42,133 nt of DNA from Bacteroidales bacterium (GCA_026416115.1 JAOAFU010000074.1:1-42133), one strand, 5' to 3'. Shown: positions 1-10,248, counted from the stretch's first letter. Numbers and translations: made by a program. The notes: generated by a model not told the origin, from the sequence alone.

Positions 1-35
1 TTTATCAGATATTTTTTTGAATTAAAAAAAACGTA

Positions 36-43
36 TAAATTTG
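36..43 (+). promoter_or_regulatory. Putative Bacteroidetes -7 box (TAAATTTG) upstream of rpmE2
   Basis: Matches TAnnTTTG; a TTTG at 16-19 could be the -33 element; about 30 nt upstream of the ATG at 74. Confidence 0.45.
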
Positions 44-73
44 CCAACCCAAAATGAGTAATTAATACGTAAG

Positions 74-340
74 ATGAAAAAAGATATACATCCCAAGAAT
101 TACAGGCTGGTTGCCTTTAAAGATATGTCGAACGATTTTACATTTATCTGTCGTTCTACAGCTCCTGCAAAAGATACTATCACAATCGACGGAGTGGAAT
201 ATCCACTTGTAAAGCTAGAAATTTCGAGCACATCGCATCCATTCTATACAGGTAAGATGAAACTTGTCGATACCGCTGGTAGGGTTGATAAATTTATGAA
301 TCGTTATAAAAAACATTACGACAAGCAAAAGAGTAAATAA
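74..340 (+). CDS. rpmE2: 50S ribosomal protein L31 type B
   Basis: 88 aa, [30 protein letters not shown]...[11 protein letters not shown]...[12 protein letters not shown], typical of zinc-independent L31B. Confidence 0.95.
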   Translation: MKKDIHPKNYRLVAFKDMSNDFTFICRSTAPAKDTITIDGVEYPLVKLEISSTSHPFYTGKMKLVDTAGRVDKFMNRYKKHYDKQKSK

Positions 341-364
341 AAATAAAATCTGCATATCACAACC

Positions 365-398
365 AACTCCGATTGTTTAATTCAGTCGGAGTTTTTTT
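365..398 (+). terminator. Rho-independent terminator after rpmE2
   Basis: AACTCCGA (365-372) / TCGGAGTT (386-393) hairpin followed by a T run. Confidence 0.8.
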
Positions 399-505
399 AT
401 TTTCATCTTCGTGTTGTAACATTGCTTTTTGGGAGAATTTTTTTGTAGATTAGTTTTCTTATTTAAGAATGTCCATCATCGAAAATCTAATTTTAAAAAT
501 ATGTT

Positions 506-513
506 TAACTTTG
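506..513 (+). promoter_or_regulatory. Putative -7 box (TAACTTTG) upstream of the thioredoxin-like gene
   Basis: Matches TAnnTTTG about 20 nt upstream of the start; no clear -33 element. Confidence 0.4.
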
Positions 514-532
514 AGGGAATAATAAAGTGGTA

Positions 533-1081
533 ATGAAAAGAAGTAGTATTTTGGGGTTTCTTTTGTTGATTTCAACGTTAATTAATGCCCAGTCGGTTGT
601 TAAGCCAGTCCAATGGTATAGTCTCGAAGAAGCCGAGAAGTTGAATAAGTCTGTACCAAAGAAAATATTAATTGATGTATATACCGACTGGTGTGGCTGG
701 TGCAAGAAAATGGATCAGACTACTTTTTCACATCCGGTTATAGCCGATTTGCTTAATAGGTACTTTTATTCAGTTAAGTTTAATGCCGAAACAACCGATA
801 CTGTACAATTTAACGGGGCAAAATACATTAATTTAGTACGCGGGCAACGAAGTACTCATCCTCTTGCGCTCTCTTTACTTAATTGGCGGCCGTCTTATCC
901 ATCGATAGTTTATTTTACGGAGCGTTTAGAGTATTTAGGCGTAATTCCTGGTTATAAAACACCCGAACAGATGGAAGTAATTCTTAATTACATTGCTTTG
1001 GAAAAATACAAAAATATATCTCTGGAAGAATACCAGAAATCTTTTAAAAGTACAATCAATCCAAATCCAGCTGTTCAGTAA
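533..1081 (+). CDS. Secreted thioredoxin-fold protein (DUF255/thioredoxin_7-like)
   Basis: Signal peptide (MKRSSILGFLLLISTLINAQS) and DVYTDWCGWCKKMD active site. The ORF track starts at GTG 527; ATG 533 preferred. Confidence 0.8.
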   Translation: MKRSSILGFLLLISTLINAQSVVKPVQWYSLEEAEKLNKSVPKKILIDVYTDWCGWCKKMDQTTFSHPVIADLLNRYFYSVKFNAETTDTVQFNGAKYINLVRGQRSTHPLALSLLNWRPSYPSIVYFTERLEYLGVIPGYKTPEQMEVILNYIALEKYKNISLEEYQKSFKSTINPNPAVQ

Positions 1082-1345
1082 TTAATTCTCGGCTTTTTGT
1101 TTAGGTTTTTTCATGATTGCATAAAGAACAAAAACATAGCCTGCGAGCACCACGATAGGAGCAAGGGTGATACGTCGGAAGCTGAAAATCTCTTTTTCGT
1201 TGAAAACGTTTGGATCGGGCGATTTACCACCAGCCATAAGAAGGTAGCCAATTAAAATAATTACACAACCTATAACCATTAGTTTAAAATTCTCTTTTTC
1301 GAGAGCAAAATTTTTTGAAGGTTCTGAAGCGCCTTTTTTTTTCAT
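1082..1345 (-). CDS. DUF3098 family membrane protein
   Basis: 87 aa, two TM segments, sequence typical of DUF3098, located directly downstream of ftsX. Confidence 0.75.
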   Translation of the reverse strand: MKKKGASEPSKNFALEKENFKLMVIGCVIILIGYLLMAGGKSPDPNVFNEKEIFSFRRITLAPIVVLAGYVFVLYAIMKKPKQKAEN

Positions 1346-1385
1346 GTTTTATTTTTTTATGTTATTTGATATCAAGTGTTTAGTT

Positions 1386-2270
1386 TTATAAAATATATAG
1401 CTTATCAGTGCTTATTCTTAGATATCTGTTTAGTGCAAAGAAAGTGCATATCCAGTTAATTACAATACCAACCACTATAATACCTGTAAAAAGGTATACC
1501 AGCAAATTATACGATATCATTAGATTGATTTCTTTAAGTTCTAAGTTTGCCATATATAAAAGGCCGATAATTAAAAGATTGGCTAAAAAACCTGCAATAA
1601 ATCCCTGTAATATGCTTTTGTATAGAAAAGGTTTTCTGATAAACCCTCTTGTGGCACCTACCAATTGCATGGTACGAATTATGAATCGTTTGGAATAAAC
1701 CAGCAGTCGCACATTATTATTGATTAACGATACAGCAATTAGAAGTAAAAGAGCTGAGAAAACTAGAATAATCAAGCTTATACTTCTAATATTTTGATTA
1801 ACTAGATGAATAAGGGACTGTTCGTAAATAATTTCTTTAACAGATGGATTTTGTCTGAGTTTAGATTCGATAAGTTGGATAAAAGGTGTATTAGCATATT
1901 GGGCGTGTAGAGTCATCTCTATGCTTGGCAGTAGGGGATTATATCCTAACAGGCTTACAAAATCTTCGCCTACTTGCTTAGTGAATTCAGCGGCTGCTTG
2001 CTCTTTGGAGATAAATCTGAGGGTCTTAATGTATTTTAACGATTTTATTTCGTCTTGCAACGTAGCCAAATCTTCGGGGCTAATGTTGTCGTGTAAAACG
2101 ACAGTGAGAACAATATTTTCTTTAACAGTATCGGAAAGCTTTTTGGAATTGAGAATTAACCACCCCACAATTCCTAGCATAAAAAGCACCAAGGTAAGGC
2201 TAATGGTTGTAAGGATGTAAGCACTGGTGATACTGCGTCTCGATATGTTGTTTTTTTTGGACATGTTCAA
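1386..2270 (-). CDS. ftsX: Cell division permease FtsX
   Basis: N-terminal TM, extracellular loop, three C-terminal TMs, NNNVRLLVYSKRFIIRTMQLVGATRGFIRKPFL motif. Confidence 0.88.
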   Translation of the reverse strand: MNMSKKNNISRRSITSAYILTTISLTLVLFMLGIVGWLILNSKKLSDTVKENIVLTVVLHDNISPEDLATLQDEIKSLKYIKTLRFISKEQAAAEFTKQVGEDFVSLLGYNPLLPSIEMTLHAQYANTPFIQLIESKLRQNPSVKEIIYEQSLIHLVNQNIRSISLIILVFSALLLLIAVSLINNNVRLLVYSKRFIIRTMQLVGATRGFIRKPFLYKSILQGFIAGFLANLLIIGLLYMANLELKEINLMISYNLLVYLFTGIIVVGIVINWICTFFALNRYLRISTDKLYIL

Positions 2271-2297
2271 TCATTTGTGGTATAGCAATATACCTAA

Positions 2298-3320
2298 CTA
2301 AATATCGATGATTTTAGTCCATCCAAAACGGTCGGGTATTTCACCAAATTGAATAGCGGTAAGCTGTTCGTAAAGACGGGTACATACAGGACCTGGTTTG
2401 TCGTCTTTACAATATACATATATTTTTTTTGTGTCGGGGTCGACTATCGATTTGATGGGCGAAATTACAGCAGCAGTTCCACATGCGCCTGTTTCTTCAA
2501 ATTCTTCCAGTTCTTCAAGTGGAACAGGTCGACGCTCAACCTTCATGCCAAGATCTTTAGCAAGTTCCATCAAACTTTTGTTGGTTATAGAAGGTAATAT
2601 CGATCGTGAAGCGGGAGTGATATAAGTGTTGTTTTTAATTCCAAAAAAATTGGCAGGTCCGCTTTCGTCGATATATTTTTTTTCTTTTGGGTCGAGATAA
2701 ATTGCTGCAGAAAATCCGGCTTCGTGAGCTTTTTCCATCGATAGAAGACTGGCTGCATAATTACCTCCAACTTTAACATGCCCTGTTCCCAGAGGAGCGG
2801 CGCGGTCGTACTCTCGGCAAATCATCATATTAACAGGACGAAATCCTTCTTTAAAATAGGCTCCTACCGGTGTTACAAACACCATAAAAAGGTATTCTTT
2901 GGAAGGACGAACACCAACCTCAGGACCAATTCCTATTAGCAAAGGTCTAATATAAAGAGTTGCTCCAGTACCATAAGGTGGAATATATTGTGCATTCAGT
3001 TTTACGGCTTTAACTACGGCTTCGATAAAAAGTTCTTCCGGAACTTCAGGCATTAATATATATCGGGCGGTATCTATCATCCGACGGGCATTCTCTTCAA
3101 TTCTAAATAGTCTTACTTTTCCGTCCTTGCCCGTATAAGCTTTCATCCCCTCAAACGCTTCTTGTCCGTAATGTAATGAGGTAGCTGCCATGTGCATGAT
3201 AATATATTCCGAACTGCTTACCTCCAGTTCTCCCCATTTACCATTACGCCAGTAACAACGAACATTATAATCTGTCTTAAAATAGTTAAAAGGTAAATTT
3301 TTCCAATCAATGGTGCTCAT
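2298..3320 (-). CDS. ilvE: Branched-chain amino acid aminotransferase
   Basis: GQEAFEGMKAY, GTGHVKVGGNYAASL, YIDESGPANFFGI, ETGACGTAAVISP motifs. Confidence 0.93.
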   Translation of the reverse strand: MSTIDWKNLPFNYFKTDYNVRCYWRNGKWGELEVSSSEYIIMHMAATSLHYGQEAFEGMKAYTGKDGKVRLFRIEENARRMIDTARYILMPEVPEELFIEAVVKAVKLNAQYIPPYGTGATLYIRPLLIGIGPEVGVRPSKEYLFMVFVTPVGAYFKEGFRPVNMMICREYDRAAPLGTGHVKVGGNYAASLLSMEKAHEAGFSAAIYLDPKEKKYIDESGPANFFGIKNNTYITPASRSILPSITNKSLMELAKDLGMKVERRPVPLEELEEFEETGACGTAAVISPIKSIVDPDTKKIYVYCKDDKPGPVCTRLYEQLTAIQFGEIPDRFGWTKIIDI

Positions 3321-3352
3321 TCCTAATCAATTATAATAATCTTATTTTTTTC

Positions 3353-3360
3353 CAAAAGTA
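3353..3360 (-). promoter_or_regulatory. Putative -7 box (TACTTTTG on minus strand) upstream of ilvE
   Basis: Matches TAnnTTTG about 33 nt upstream of the start codon. Confidence 0.4.
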
Positions 3361-3391
3361 ATAGTTTTCGCCTTAAAAATATGATATTTTT

Positions 3392-6300
3392 TTAGCTCGA
3401 GTTATGAATATTTCTTAATAATAGTTCAATTTGTTTCTCAGGACTTACGTCGCGAAGTACGTTTGCTACGTGGGTATAGTATCGATGGTTCGATAGGATG
3501 ACCATCTGCATTTTTGCCCATTCTTCCCAAGAATTTACCTTTTGGTGTTCGTACATCTCTCGGAAGTATAATTCATTTAGAGTTTCAAAATCGGCACGTC
3601 CAAGATAGCTCATTTCGGCATCGAGAAGAATTTCTTCCATTTTATTTATTGGCTTTCTCATGCCACGGGTAACATCTATCAGATTGACAATAGCTTCAAC
3701 CTGTGTTTCACTGTATCGATACTGTGGAAGTGTTTCTCTGGCATAACGTATGCTTTCGCTTTCATGTTCGTCGTACGACCAAATATAGCCTATATTCATC
3801 AAAAGAGCTGCAGTTCGAACAAGCAAAGTTTCTTCGATTGAGATTTGTTCTGCCCGACTATACAGCTCAACAAGATGGTAAGTTTCTTCTTGCCATTTGG
3901 TCGAATGGAAGTATATGTTTGGAGGTAGATTTTGATTTAGTAAATTAAAAACATTTTCTTCCAGGTCTTGCAAGCGGAGTAGTTGAAGCTTAAGGAAAAA
4001 TTTTTCGTTGGGTACATAGGGATTTTCGGCAGCCAAGTCGGGCTGGATCCCCTTAACAAAGTACATATCTATTTCTCCTTTGTATTTGACAGGCATTTTA
4101 CCTCGATATTCGCAGATAAAGAAATCTTTTACAAATTCGTAAGTTTGTCCCGATATGTTAATTTTACCAGGTTCGCCCGACGACTCCATACGGCTGGCGG
4201 TATTTACAGTGTCTCCCCAGATGTCGTACGATAGTTTTTTATGCCCAACAACTCCGGCAATTACTGAACCTGTATGTATCCCAATGCGTAGGTCCCAGAT
4301 GTTAGCATTGTTAGCTTTTAAGTTTTCCATGTAGTGTACCATTTCCAAAGCAGCTAATACAACTTCTACCGGATTCGTACTGTTTTTATTAGGAAGTCCT
4401 CCAGCACACATGTAGGCATCACCTATTGTTTTTATTTTCTCTATGTTGTATTTTTCAATAACGCTATCGAAATGGAAAAAGAATGAGTCTAACTGGTCTA
4501 TTAAAGCTTCGGGATTCATTTGTTCGGCAATTTTTGTAAATCCCTGTATGTCAGAGAATAGGACGGTTACCATCGAAAATTTCTGAGTCGAGGCCTTCCC
4601 GGTCTGCTTTAATTCGTCGGCAGTGGTTTTAGGTAAAAGATTAGCAATAAGCTGTTCGCTCTTTTCTTTTTCACGTAAAATTTCGGCAGTTCTTTTCTGG
4701 ACCAATTCATCGAGTTCTTCTTTCTTTTTAATAAATCGCCACGTTCGATATTTTAAAAGTACAAATATGGCAAGTAAAAAGAAAAGGAAATAAAGTATGT
4801 AGGCTGGTAGCGTGCGGTAAAATGGAGGTAAAATGTAGAAACTAAGTTCGGTAATATCGGAGATGGTACCATCGAGATCGAGCGCACGTACCTGAAATGA
4901 AAAATAACCAGGCGATAAATTATTAAAAGTAAAGGTGGTTTGCTGTGTCCAATCCGACCAGTCCTCGCTTTGCCCTATTAGTCGGTACTGGTATCGAACG
5001 AATGGCTGGGACTCGAAACGTGTCGAAGAAACTTCGAATTTAATGTTTCGGTAACGATAGTTAATTTCGGGATCGACAAGCTGAATGCGAAGTACTGAAT
5101 CTTTTCCAATAACAGCTCGTTTAATTATTGTAACAAAATTTCTTTTTGCTGTAAATTCGAAGGAGGCGTCGTAACAGTATAATTTATCTTTTCCACCAAT
5201 CCAAACATAGGGAGAATCGATCAGCATTGGACTAAAAATGGTTCCCGTTCTAAAGAAGTATGATCCTGTGTTAGAACCGATATTTTTATGAAGAACGAGT
5301 ATGCCTTTATGATCTTCAAATTTACTGGCTACGCGATACCATTTGTTCCGATTGTCCGAAAACAATTCAACTGCAAAGGGAATTTCTTCGAGAGTGACCG
5401 GTAGAGCCTTAGGTTGGAGTACAAGGGTGTTGTTTTTTTCTTCGTACTGAAATATTTGATATCCCATACATACTCGAATACCTCCAGTAGAAGAGAGTAA
5501 ATAGAGTGGTTTGCTTTCAATCTGACTTGTATTGGGATACAAAATCTTACAAGATATTTCAATTTTCCCAGCTTTAGCAATAATGCTTCCTACTTGCATG
5601 TTGTTTTGCACGAACCAAAGCTGATTGTCCTTCCATTCGAGCTGGTTAATAGCTGTACCATACAAAAGCGAATCTGTAAAGTTAATATTACCGGAAGGGG
5701 TGATTTGTCCGACGAAGATCCCATTCCGACTAGCAATGTAAAGCTGATTGTTAGCGTCATTTGTGGCTACATCACGTATTTCGGTCAATACAAAGTTTGT
5801 TATTTTACCTTCACTATTGAGCCGGAAAAAACCAGTTGGAGTAAATACAAGCAAAACCTTGTTTGCTACAATAAGTTTTATGCATTTATGGGTAATTTCG
5901 TTTACTTCTCTAAAAATTAGTTTTGAAATAGGGTTTGTTATATTTTGAGAAGGTTGTTGTTCGATAAAAAGACCGTCGGTTGTAGCAACCCATAGTTTAT
6001 GATTAAATTTAACCATATCGGTTACAGTGCCCCGTAAGCCGCTCTCTCTTCCTAGCATCGAGACATTGTATTGACTTTGGATACAGCTCAAACCTTGAGG
6101 GTGTAATGTCCAAAGGTTATTACCTTGGTCGAGATGCAGTTTAAGAACAGTGTTATCAAGTAAGCCTTCGGAAACACCAATTCTTCTGATATCGCCCGAA
6201 TTTGAATCGTATAAAAATACTCCCGAAGAGGCGCTAGCAATAGCAAAAGTGTTGTCGGGAAGAAGAATCAGATCGTTGATGATAGTTTTGTTAAGGATCG

Positions 6301-7036
6301 ATTCAAATCCCAGTTTAATTGCTTGGGCTTTTTCATCGTGTAAAAATATAAACTCTTTCGTTGCGCAAAATTTAATTAGCCAACCATTTTTATAAGGAAT
6401 TACAAATTGTATCTTAGAATGGGAAGGGATATTCTTTGTGTTGATGGGGGATGATTTTCCGTTAATAAGTTTATACAGACCTATTTCGGGTTTAAAGATT
6501 AGCAAAGTATCTCCAGTTCGAAAAATCTGAATAAAGTATTTACTACTATCGACGGTTTTAATAATATTTCCATCGGTTGTAGAAAAAAGCTTTCTAAAAT
6601 TATTAAAATACAGATTGTTGTTTTGCAGCAGGACATTAAATATCTGACCAAAATCTGTTGAACTATTATCCTTTACAATCAGGGGAATTAGTTGTGGCAA
6701 GCTGTTTTTGTAAAATTTAACAATTCCTATCTGATTATAACATGAGTAAAAGACCGAATGCTGGTTAGCATTCAGAAAAATTTGTCCCTTTAATGGTAAT
6801 CCAACAAATTCGTTTCCATAAAAAAGTATTAATTGTTCTTTTGCCCCTATAAGGAAATAACCCTGAGGATCTTCGAAAACGGAAATAGTGTCGGAAGCAG
6901 GAAAAGATTCTGGAAAAGGAAAGGTTTGGATAATAGGAGTTCCTGGCACATATCGAGCAAAAAGCTGTTGAGTTTGCAACAAGCTAAGGAATAAAAAAAT
7001 AGCTAATACATAGCGTTTTTTCGTTAAAAAATACAT
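3392..7036 (-). CDS. Reg_prop/Y_Y_Y-domain sensor with class III adenylate/guanylate cyclase and C-terminal degenerate HD-like domain
   Basis: Signal peptide, propeller-like repeats (NLWTLHPQGL, LWVATTDGLF), Y_Y_Y domain, TM, coiled coil, cyclase motifs VLFSDIQGFT / KIKTIGDAYM / YDIWGDTVNTASRMES, then an HD-like tail. Confidence 0.88.
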   Translation of the reverse strand: MYFLTKKRYVLAIFLFLSLLQTQQLFARYVPGTPIIQTFPFPESFPASDTISVFEDPQGYFLIGAKEQLILFYGNEFVGLPLKGQIFLNANQHSVFYSCYNQIGIVKFYKNSLPQLIPLIVKDNSSTDFGQIFNVLLQNNNLYFNNFRKLFSTTDGNIIKTVDSSKYFIQIFRTGDTLLIFKPEIGLYKLINGKSSPINTKNIPSHSKIQFVIPYKNGWLIKFCATKEFIFLHDEKAQAIKLGFESILNKTIINDLILLPDNTFAIASASSGVFLYDSNSGDIRRIGVSEGLLDNTVLKLHLDQGNNLWTLHPQGLSCIQSQYNVSMLGRESGLRGTVTDMVKFNHKLWVATTDGLFIEQQPSQNITNPISKLIFREVNEITHKCIKLIVANKVLLVFTPTGFFRLNSEGKITNFVLTEIRDVATNDANNQLYIASRNGIFVGQITPSGNINFTDSLLYGTAINQLEWKDNQLWFVQNNMQVGSIIAKAGKIEISCKILYPNTSQIESKPLYLLSSTGGIRVCMGYQIFQYEEKNNTLVLQPKALPVTLEEIPFAVELFSDNRNKWYRVASKFEDHKGILVLHKNIGSNTGSYFFRTGTIFSPMLIDSPYVWIGGKDKLYCYDASFEFTAKRNFVTIIKRAVIGKDSVLRIQLVDPEINYRYRNIKFEVSSTRFESQPFVRYQYRLIGQSEDWSDWTQQTTFTFNNLSPGYFSFQVRALDLDGTISDITELSFYILPPFYRTLPAYILYFLFFLLAIFVLLKYRTWRFIKKKEELDELVQKRTAEILREKEKSEQLIANLLPKTTADELKQTGKASTQKFSMVTVLFSDIQGFTKIAEQMNPEALIDQLDSFFFHFDSVIEKYNIEKIKTIGDAYMCAGGLPNKNSTNPVEVVLAALEMVHYMENLKANNANIWDLRIGIHTGSVIAGVVGHKKLSYDIWGDTVNTASRMESSGEPGKINISGQTYEFVKDFFICEYRGKMPVKYKGEIDMYFVKGIQPDLAAENPYVPNEKFFLKLQLLRLQDLEENVFNLLNQNLPPNIYFHSTKWQEETYHLVELYSRAEQISIEETLLVRTAALLMNIGYIWSYDEHESESIRYARETLPQYRYSETQVEAIVNLIDVTRGMRKPINKMEEILLDAEMSYLGRADFETLNELYFREMYEHQKVNSWEEWAKMQMVILSNHRYYTHVANVLRDVSPEKQIELLLRNIHNSS

Positions 7037-7070
7037 AACTTAGGCCAGTATTTACGGAATATTTTTTTAT

Positions 7071-7078
7071 CAAAAATA
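7071..7078 (-). promoter_or_regulatory. Putative -7 box (TATTTTTG on minus strand) upstream of the cyclase gene
   Basis: Matches TAnnTTTG about 35 nt upstream of the start codon. Confidence 0.35.
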
Positions 7079-7128
7079 GGTAATTTTCTTTATCAGAGAG
7101 CATAAATTGCTAATTTATTCATAATTGT

Positions 7129-7959
7129 ATGGAAAATACCAATAAAACCATTTTAGTATTGTGGGACTTTAGTCCTAAAGCCGAGTGTGCTTTCGCCCAT
7201 GCTGTGAACTTTGCCGAGGCAACCAATGTCGATATCACACTTTTGCATGTGGTAAAGACTGATAAAGAAGTAAGTGCTGTAGAGCAAAAATTATCCGAAA
7301 TAGCACAACGTTTATCCCAACAGTCGAAGCTAACAGTTAATTTTCAGGTGATAAAAGGAACCATCTTCAAAAGTATCAGCAGCTATGCTTCTCATAGTCA
7401 TGTTGAGATGGTGGTAATGGCTACACATGGGATTAGAGGGTTGCAAAGAGTAACAGGCAGCTGGGCAATTAAAGTGATAAGAGGTAGCAAGGTTCCTTTT
7501 CTGGTAGTTCAAGATATGCCGCAAGAACGAAAATATGATTGTATTCTCTTCCCCATCGATTTTAAAAAAGAGAACATTGAAAAAATCAAATGGGCACATT
7601 TTCTATATAACTTATACAAAGGGAAGATTTATATTATTCATCCACGCGTTTCGGACCAAACGTTTAAAAAACGTATTTATTCTAACATGGTGTTTACTAA
7701 AAAGTATTTCGACAATACCGATATACCATATACAATAGATACGGTAGGAAAAGATTTAGCAAAAGAAACTATTGAATATGCGAAAAAGATTAATGCAAAT
7801 CTTATTCTCATCGCTCTTTCGAAAACACTTACATTTGCCGATTATCTAATGGGGCCAGCCGAACAAGATATTATTGCCAACGATGCCAAAATTCCGGTAA
7901 TGGTAATAAGCCCAAGGCCTAAGCAGGTTTCTGGAGGATTTAGTGCTACCGGCACATAA
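7129..7959 (+). CDS. Universal stress protein family, two tandem Usp domains
   Basis: ILVLWDFSPKAECAFAHAVNFAE... and MATHGIRGLQRVTGSWAIKVIRGSKVPFLVV, then a second Usp-like half. Confidence 0.85.
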   Translation: MENTNKTILVLWDFSPKAECAFAHAVNFAEATNVDITLLHVVKTDKEVSAVEQKLSEIAQRLSQQSKLTVNFQVIKGTIFKSISSYASHSHVEMVVMATHGIRGLQRVTGSWAIKVIRGSKVPFLVVQDMPQERKYDCILFPIDFKKENIEKIKWAHFLYNLYKGKIYIIHPRVSDQTFKKRIYSNMVFTKKYFDNTDIPYTIDTVGKDLAKETIEYAKKINANLILIALSKTLTFADYLMGPAEQDIIANDAKIPVMVISPRPKQVSGGFSATGT

Positions 7960-8070
7960 CATTTCTGCTTTATAACACAATTCATTTTCGGTAGAAAATT
8001 TTAGTTTTGAAGCTCGATGCTTTGGTAGCTATGTTATTGTCTGTTTATTAATTAACTAAACGTATTAATC

Positions 8071-10116
8071 ATGTCGGAAAGAAAATATGTACCATTTGTT
8101 TCGTCTGAGACCTTACTGCCCGAGATGACACTTCGGGCATTTGTAATAGGTATCATTCTCAATGTTGTATTAGGTGCAGCCAATGCATACTTAGGGCTTA
8201 AAGCCGGGATGACTATAGCCGCAACCTATCCTGCTGCAGTAATAAGTCTAGCTATTTTGAAGGCACTTCGAGGTAACATACTTGAAGAGAATTTTGCCCG
8301 AACTGTAGGCTCAATTGGCGAATCGGTAGCGGCAGGGGCCATATTTACACTACCCGCTTTTTACATAGCCGGATTATGGGTTCCTTTTTTCTCACCTACC
8401 AATTATATTACTGCAAGTATTGTACTTATAGCTGGTGGTATTCTGGGAATTCTATTTGTTGCAGTTTTGCGTCGCATTATGGTTGAAGATTCAGAGCTGC
8501 CATTTCCCGAATCGATTGCTGCAGCCGAGATTCACAAGGCTGGACGAAGCGATGCCCAGAATTCTAAATATCTTTTCTGGGCTATGGGTGTTGGTGCTAT
8601 TGTCAAATTGTTGGGAGAGCTTAAGCTATTTGCTGTATATTGGGAAAAGTTTGTAACTTTTGCTAAACAGACAATATCTGGAACCAGTTTTTCGGCTAAA
8701 GGAGGGATGCTCATTGGCTCCCCCGAAATAAGTCCTGCATACTTAGGTGTGGGGTACATAATAGGTCCTCGTTTAGGAGCCCTTAATTTCAGCGGAGGCA
8801 TTCTAGCATGGGGGATACTTGTTCCCATGATCCTATATTTTATGTTACCCTCAATCGATGTTGCTTCGCTTCAGGCTACTCTCATGGCCAATAATCCTGG
8901 AATGACTCCTGATGAAGCTGCCCATGGGGTTACGCTTTCTATTATCGGTCAAATAGCAAGGTATATTGTTAAGCCTATTGCTATCGGAGGCATGTTGGTG
9001 AGTGCATTCTATACCCTTTATCGAATGCGCAAAAATCTTTTTGCTGGCATTGGACGTTCTGTCAACGATGTTAGAAGATCAATGCAAGGGCATCAAGTAC
9101 ATATCCCTCGTACCGAGAAGGATTTGAGCCTGAGTACAATATTAATGGGTATTCTAGCAGTGGCTATATTAACTTTTTTCATATCATTTTACCTTTTTAA
9201 AACTTCTTTATTTGTTGCCATTGTCTCATCAACTGTCCTCATTATTTTAGCCTTTTTCTTTGCCGCAATATCGGGTTATTTAGTGGGTATCATGGGTTCA
9301 AGCAATAATCCGATTAGTGGACTTACGTTGACAGGTCTTGTTGTTACAGCACTGATTATGGTTTTAATGGGGGTTCATGGTAACGAAGGGGTTGCATCTG
9401 TATTGGGCGTGGCTGCTATTGTTTGTGTAGCTGCAGCAGTGGCCGGCGAGATGCTACAAGATCTGAAAGCAGGTCATATTTTAGGTGGTACTCCTTGGAA
9501 AATGCAAATTGGCGATATGGTCGGTGTTTTTACGGCATCGCTGGTAATGTTTGGTGTCCTTGTCATGCTCAACAACGGCGACATTGCACAGGGTGTACGC
9601 GACGGTTATCAGGGAGGCTTTGGCAGTAAAAATCTTCCTGCTCCCCAAGCAGGATTGATGGCCCTTTTATCGAAAGGCATTGTGGGAGGCGATATGGCTT
9701 GGCCTCTTATCGTTGCGGGTATGCTTATGGCAACTGCTCTAATTCTTATGCAAGTTAAAAGTCCTATGCTTATTTGTGTAGGTATCTATCTTCCATTACA
9801 AACTACTTTCGCTATTTTTATTGGTGGCTTGCTAAAAGGGGTTACCGATTGGTGGATTAATAAAAAAGGTTATTCCGAAACTCAGAAAAACAGAGTCGAA
9901 AATATCGGAATACTCGTTGCCTCGGGACTAATAGCTGGAGAAGCTCTGATGGGTCTGGTACTGGCTGGTTTCAGAGGTTTCAATATTTTCCTTACCGATT
10001 ATTTCTTCTTTTTCCAAAATCCAAGCTTTGTTCTTAGTCTCGTTGTGCTTGCCTTGTTGGCACTGATAATGATTTGGTGGCCAGCTGTACTTGGAAAAAG
10101 GGAAAGTAATGTATAG
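8071..10116 (+). CDS. OPT family oligopeptide transporter
   Basis: 681 aa polytopic membrane protein; LGAANAYLGLKAGMTIAATYPAAVISLAIL and GIMGSSNNPISGLTLTGLV are typical of the OPT family. Confidence 0.92.
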   Translation: MSERKYVPFVSSETLLPEMTLRAFVIGIILNVVLGAANAYLGLKAGMTIAATYPAAVISLAILKALRGNILEENFARTVGSIGESVAAGAIFTLPAFYIAGLWVPFFSPTNYITASIVLIAGGILGILFVAVLRRIMVEDSELPFPESIAAAEIHKAGRSDAQNSKYLFWAMGVGAIVKLLGELKLFAVYWEKFVTFAKQTISGTSFSAKGGMLIGSPEISPAYLGVGYIIGPRLGALNFSGGILAWGILVPMILYFMLPSIDVASLQATLMANNPGMTPDEAAHGVTLSIIGQIARYIVKPIAIGGMLVSAFYTLYRMRKNLFAGIGRSVNDVRRSMQGHQVHIPRTEKDLSLSTILMGILAVAILTFFISFYLFKTSLFVAIVSSTVLIILAFFFAAISGYLVGIMGSSNNPISGLTLTGLVVTALIMVLMGVHGNEGVASVLGVAAIVCVAAAVAGEMLQDLKAGHILGGTPWKMQIGDMVGVFTASLVMFGVLVMLNNGDIAQGVRDGYQGGFGSKNLPAPQAGLMALLSKGIVGGDMAWPLIVAGMLMATALILMQVKSPMLICVGIYLPLQTTFAIFIGGLLKGVTDWWINKKGYSETQKNRVENIGILVASGLIAGEALMGLVLAGFRGFNIFLTDYFFFFQNPSFVLSLVVLALLALIMIWWPAVLGKRESNV

Positions 10117-10248
10117 GATCTTTTAAAGCTCTTTAAATTTATGGTTTAACAAGATTGCAGAATATGAAGATAGTTGGATATAGTTAATTTTCTGACAAAT
10201 TAAATTTTGAACCGCTTATTTCTGCTTTTGTTATTTGGAATATATAAG

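Noticed and set aside
5594-5920. 108-aa plus-strand ORF inside the cyclase gene
   Set aside because: Antisense to the propeller region; no family-like motifs
8532-8828. 98-aa minus-strand ORF inside the OPT gene
   Set aside because: Antisense to the OPT transporter; no independent evidence
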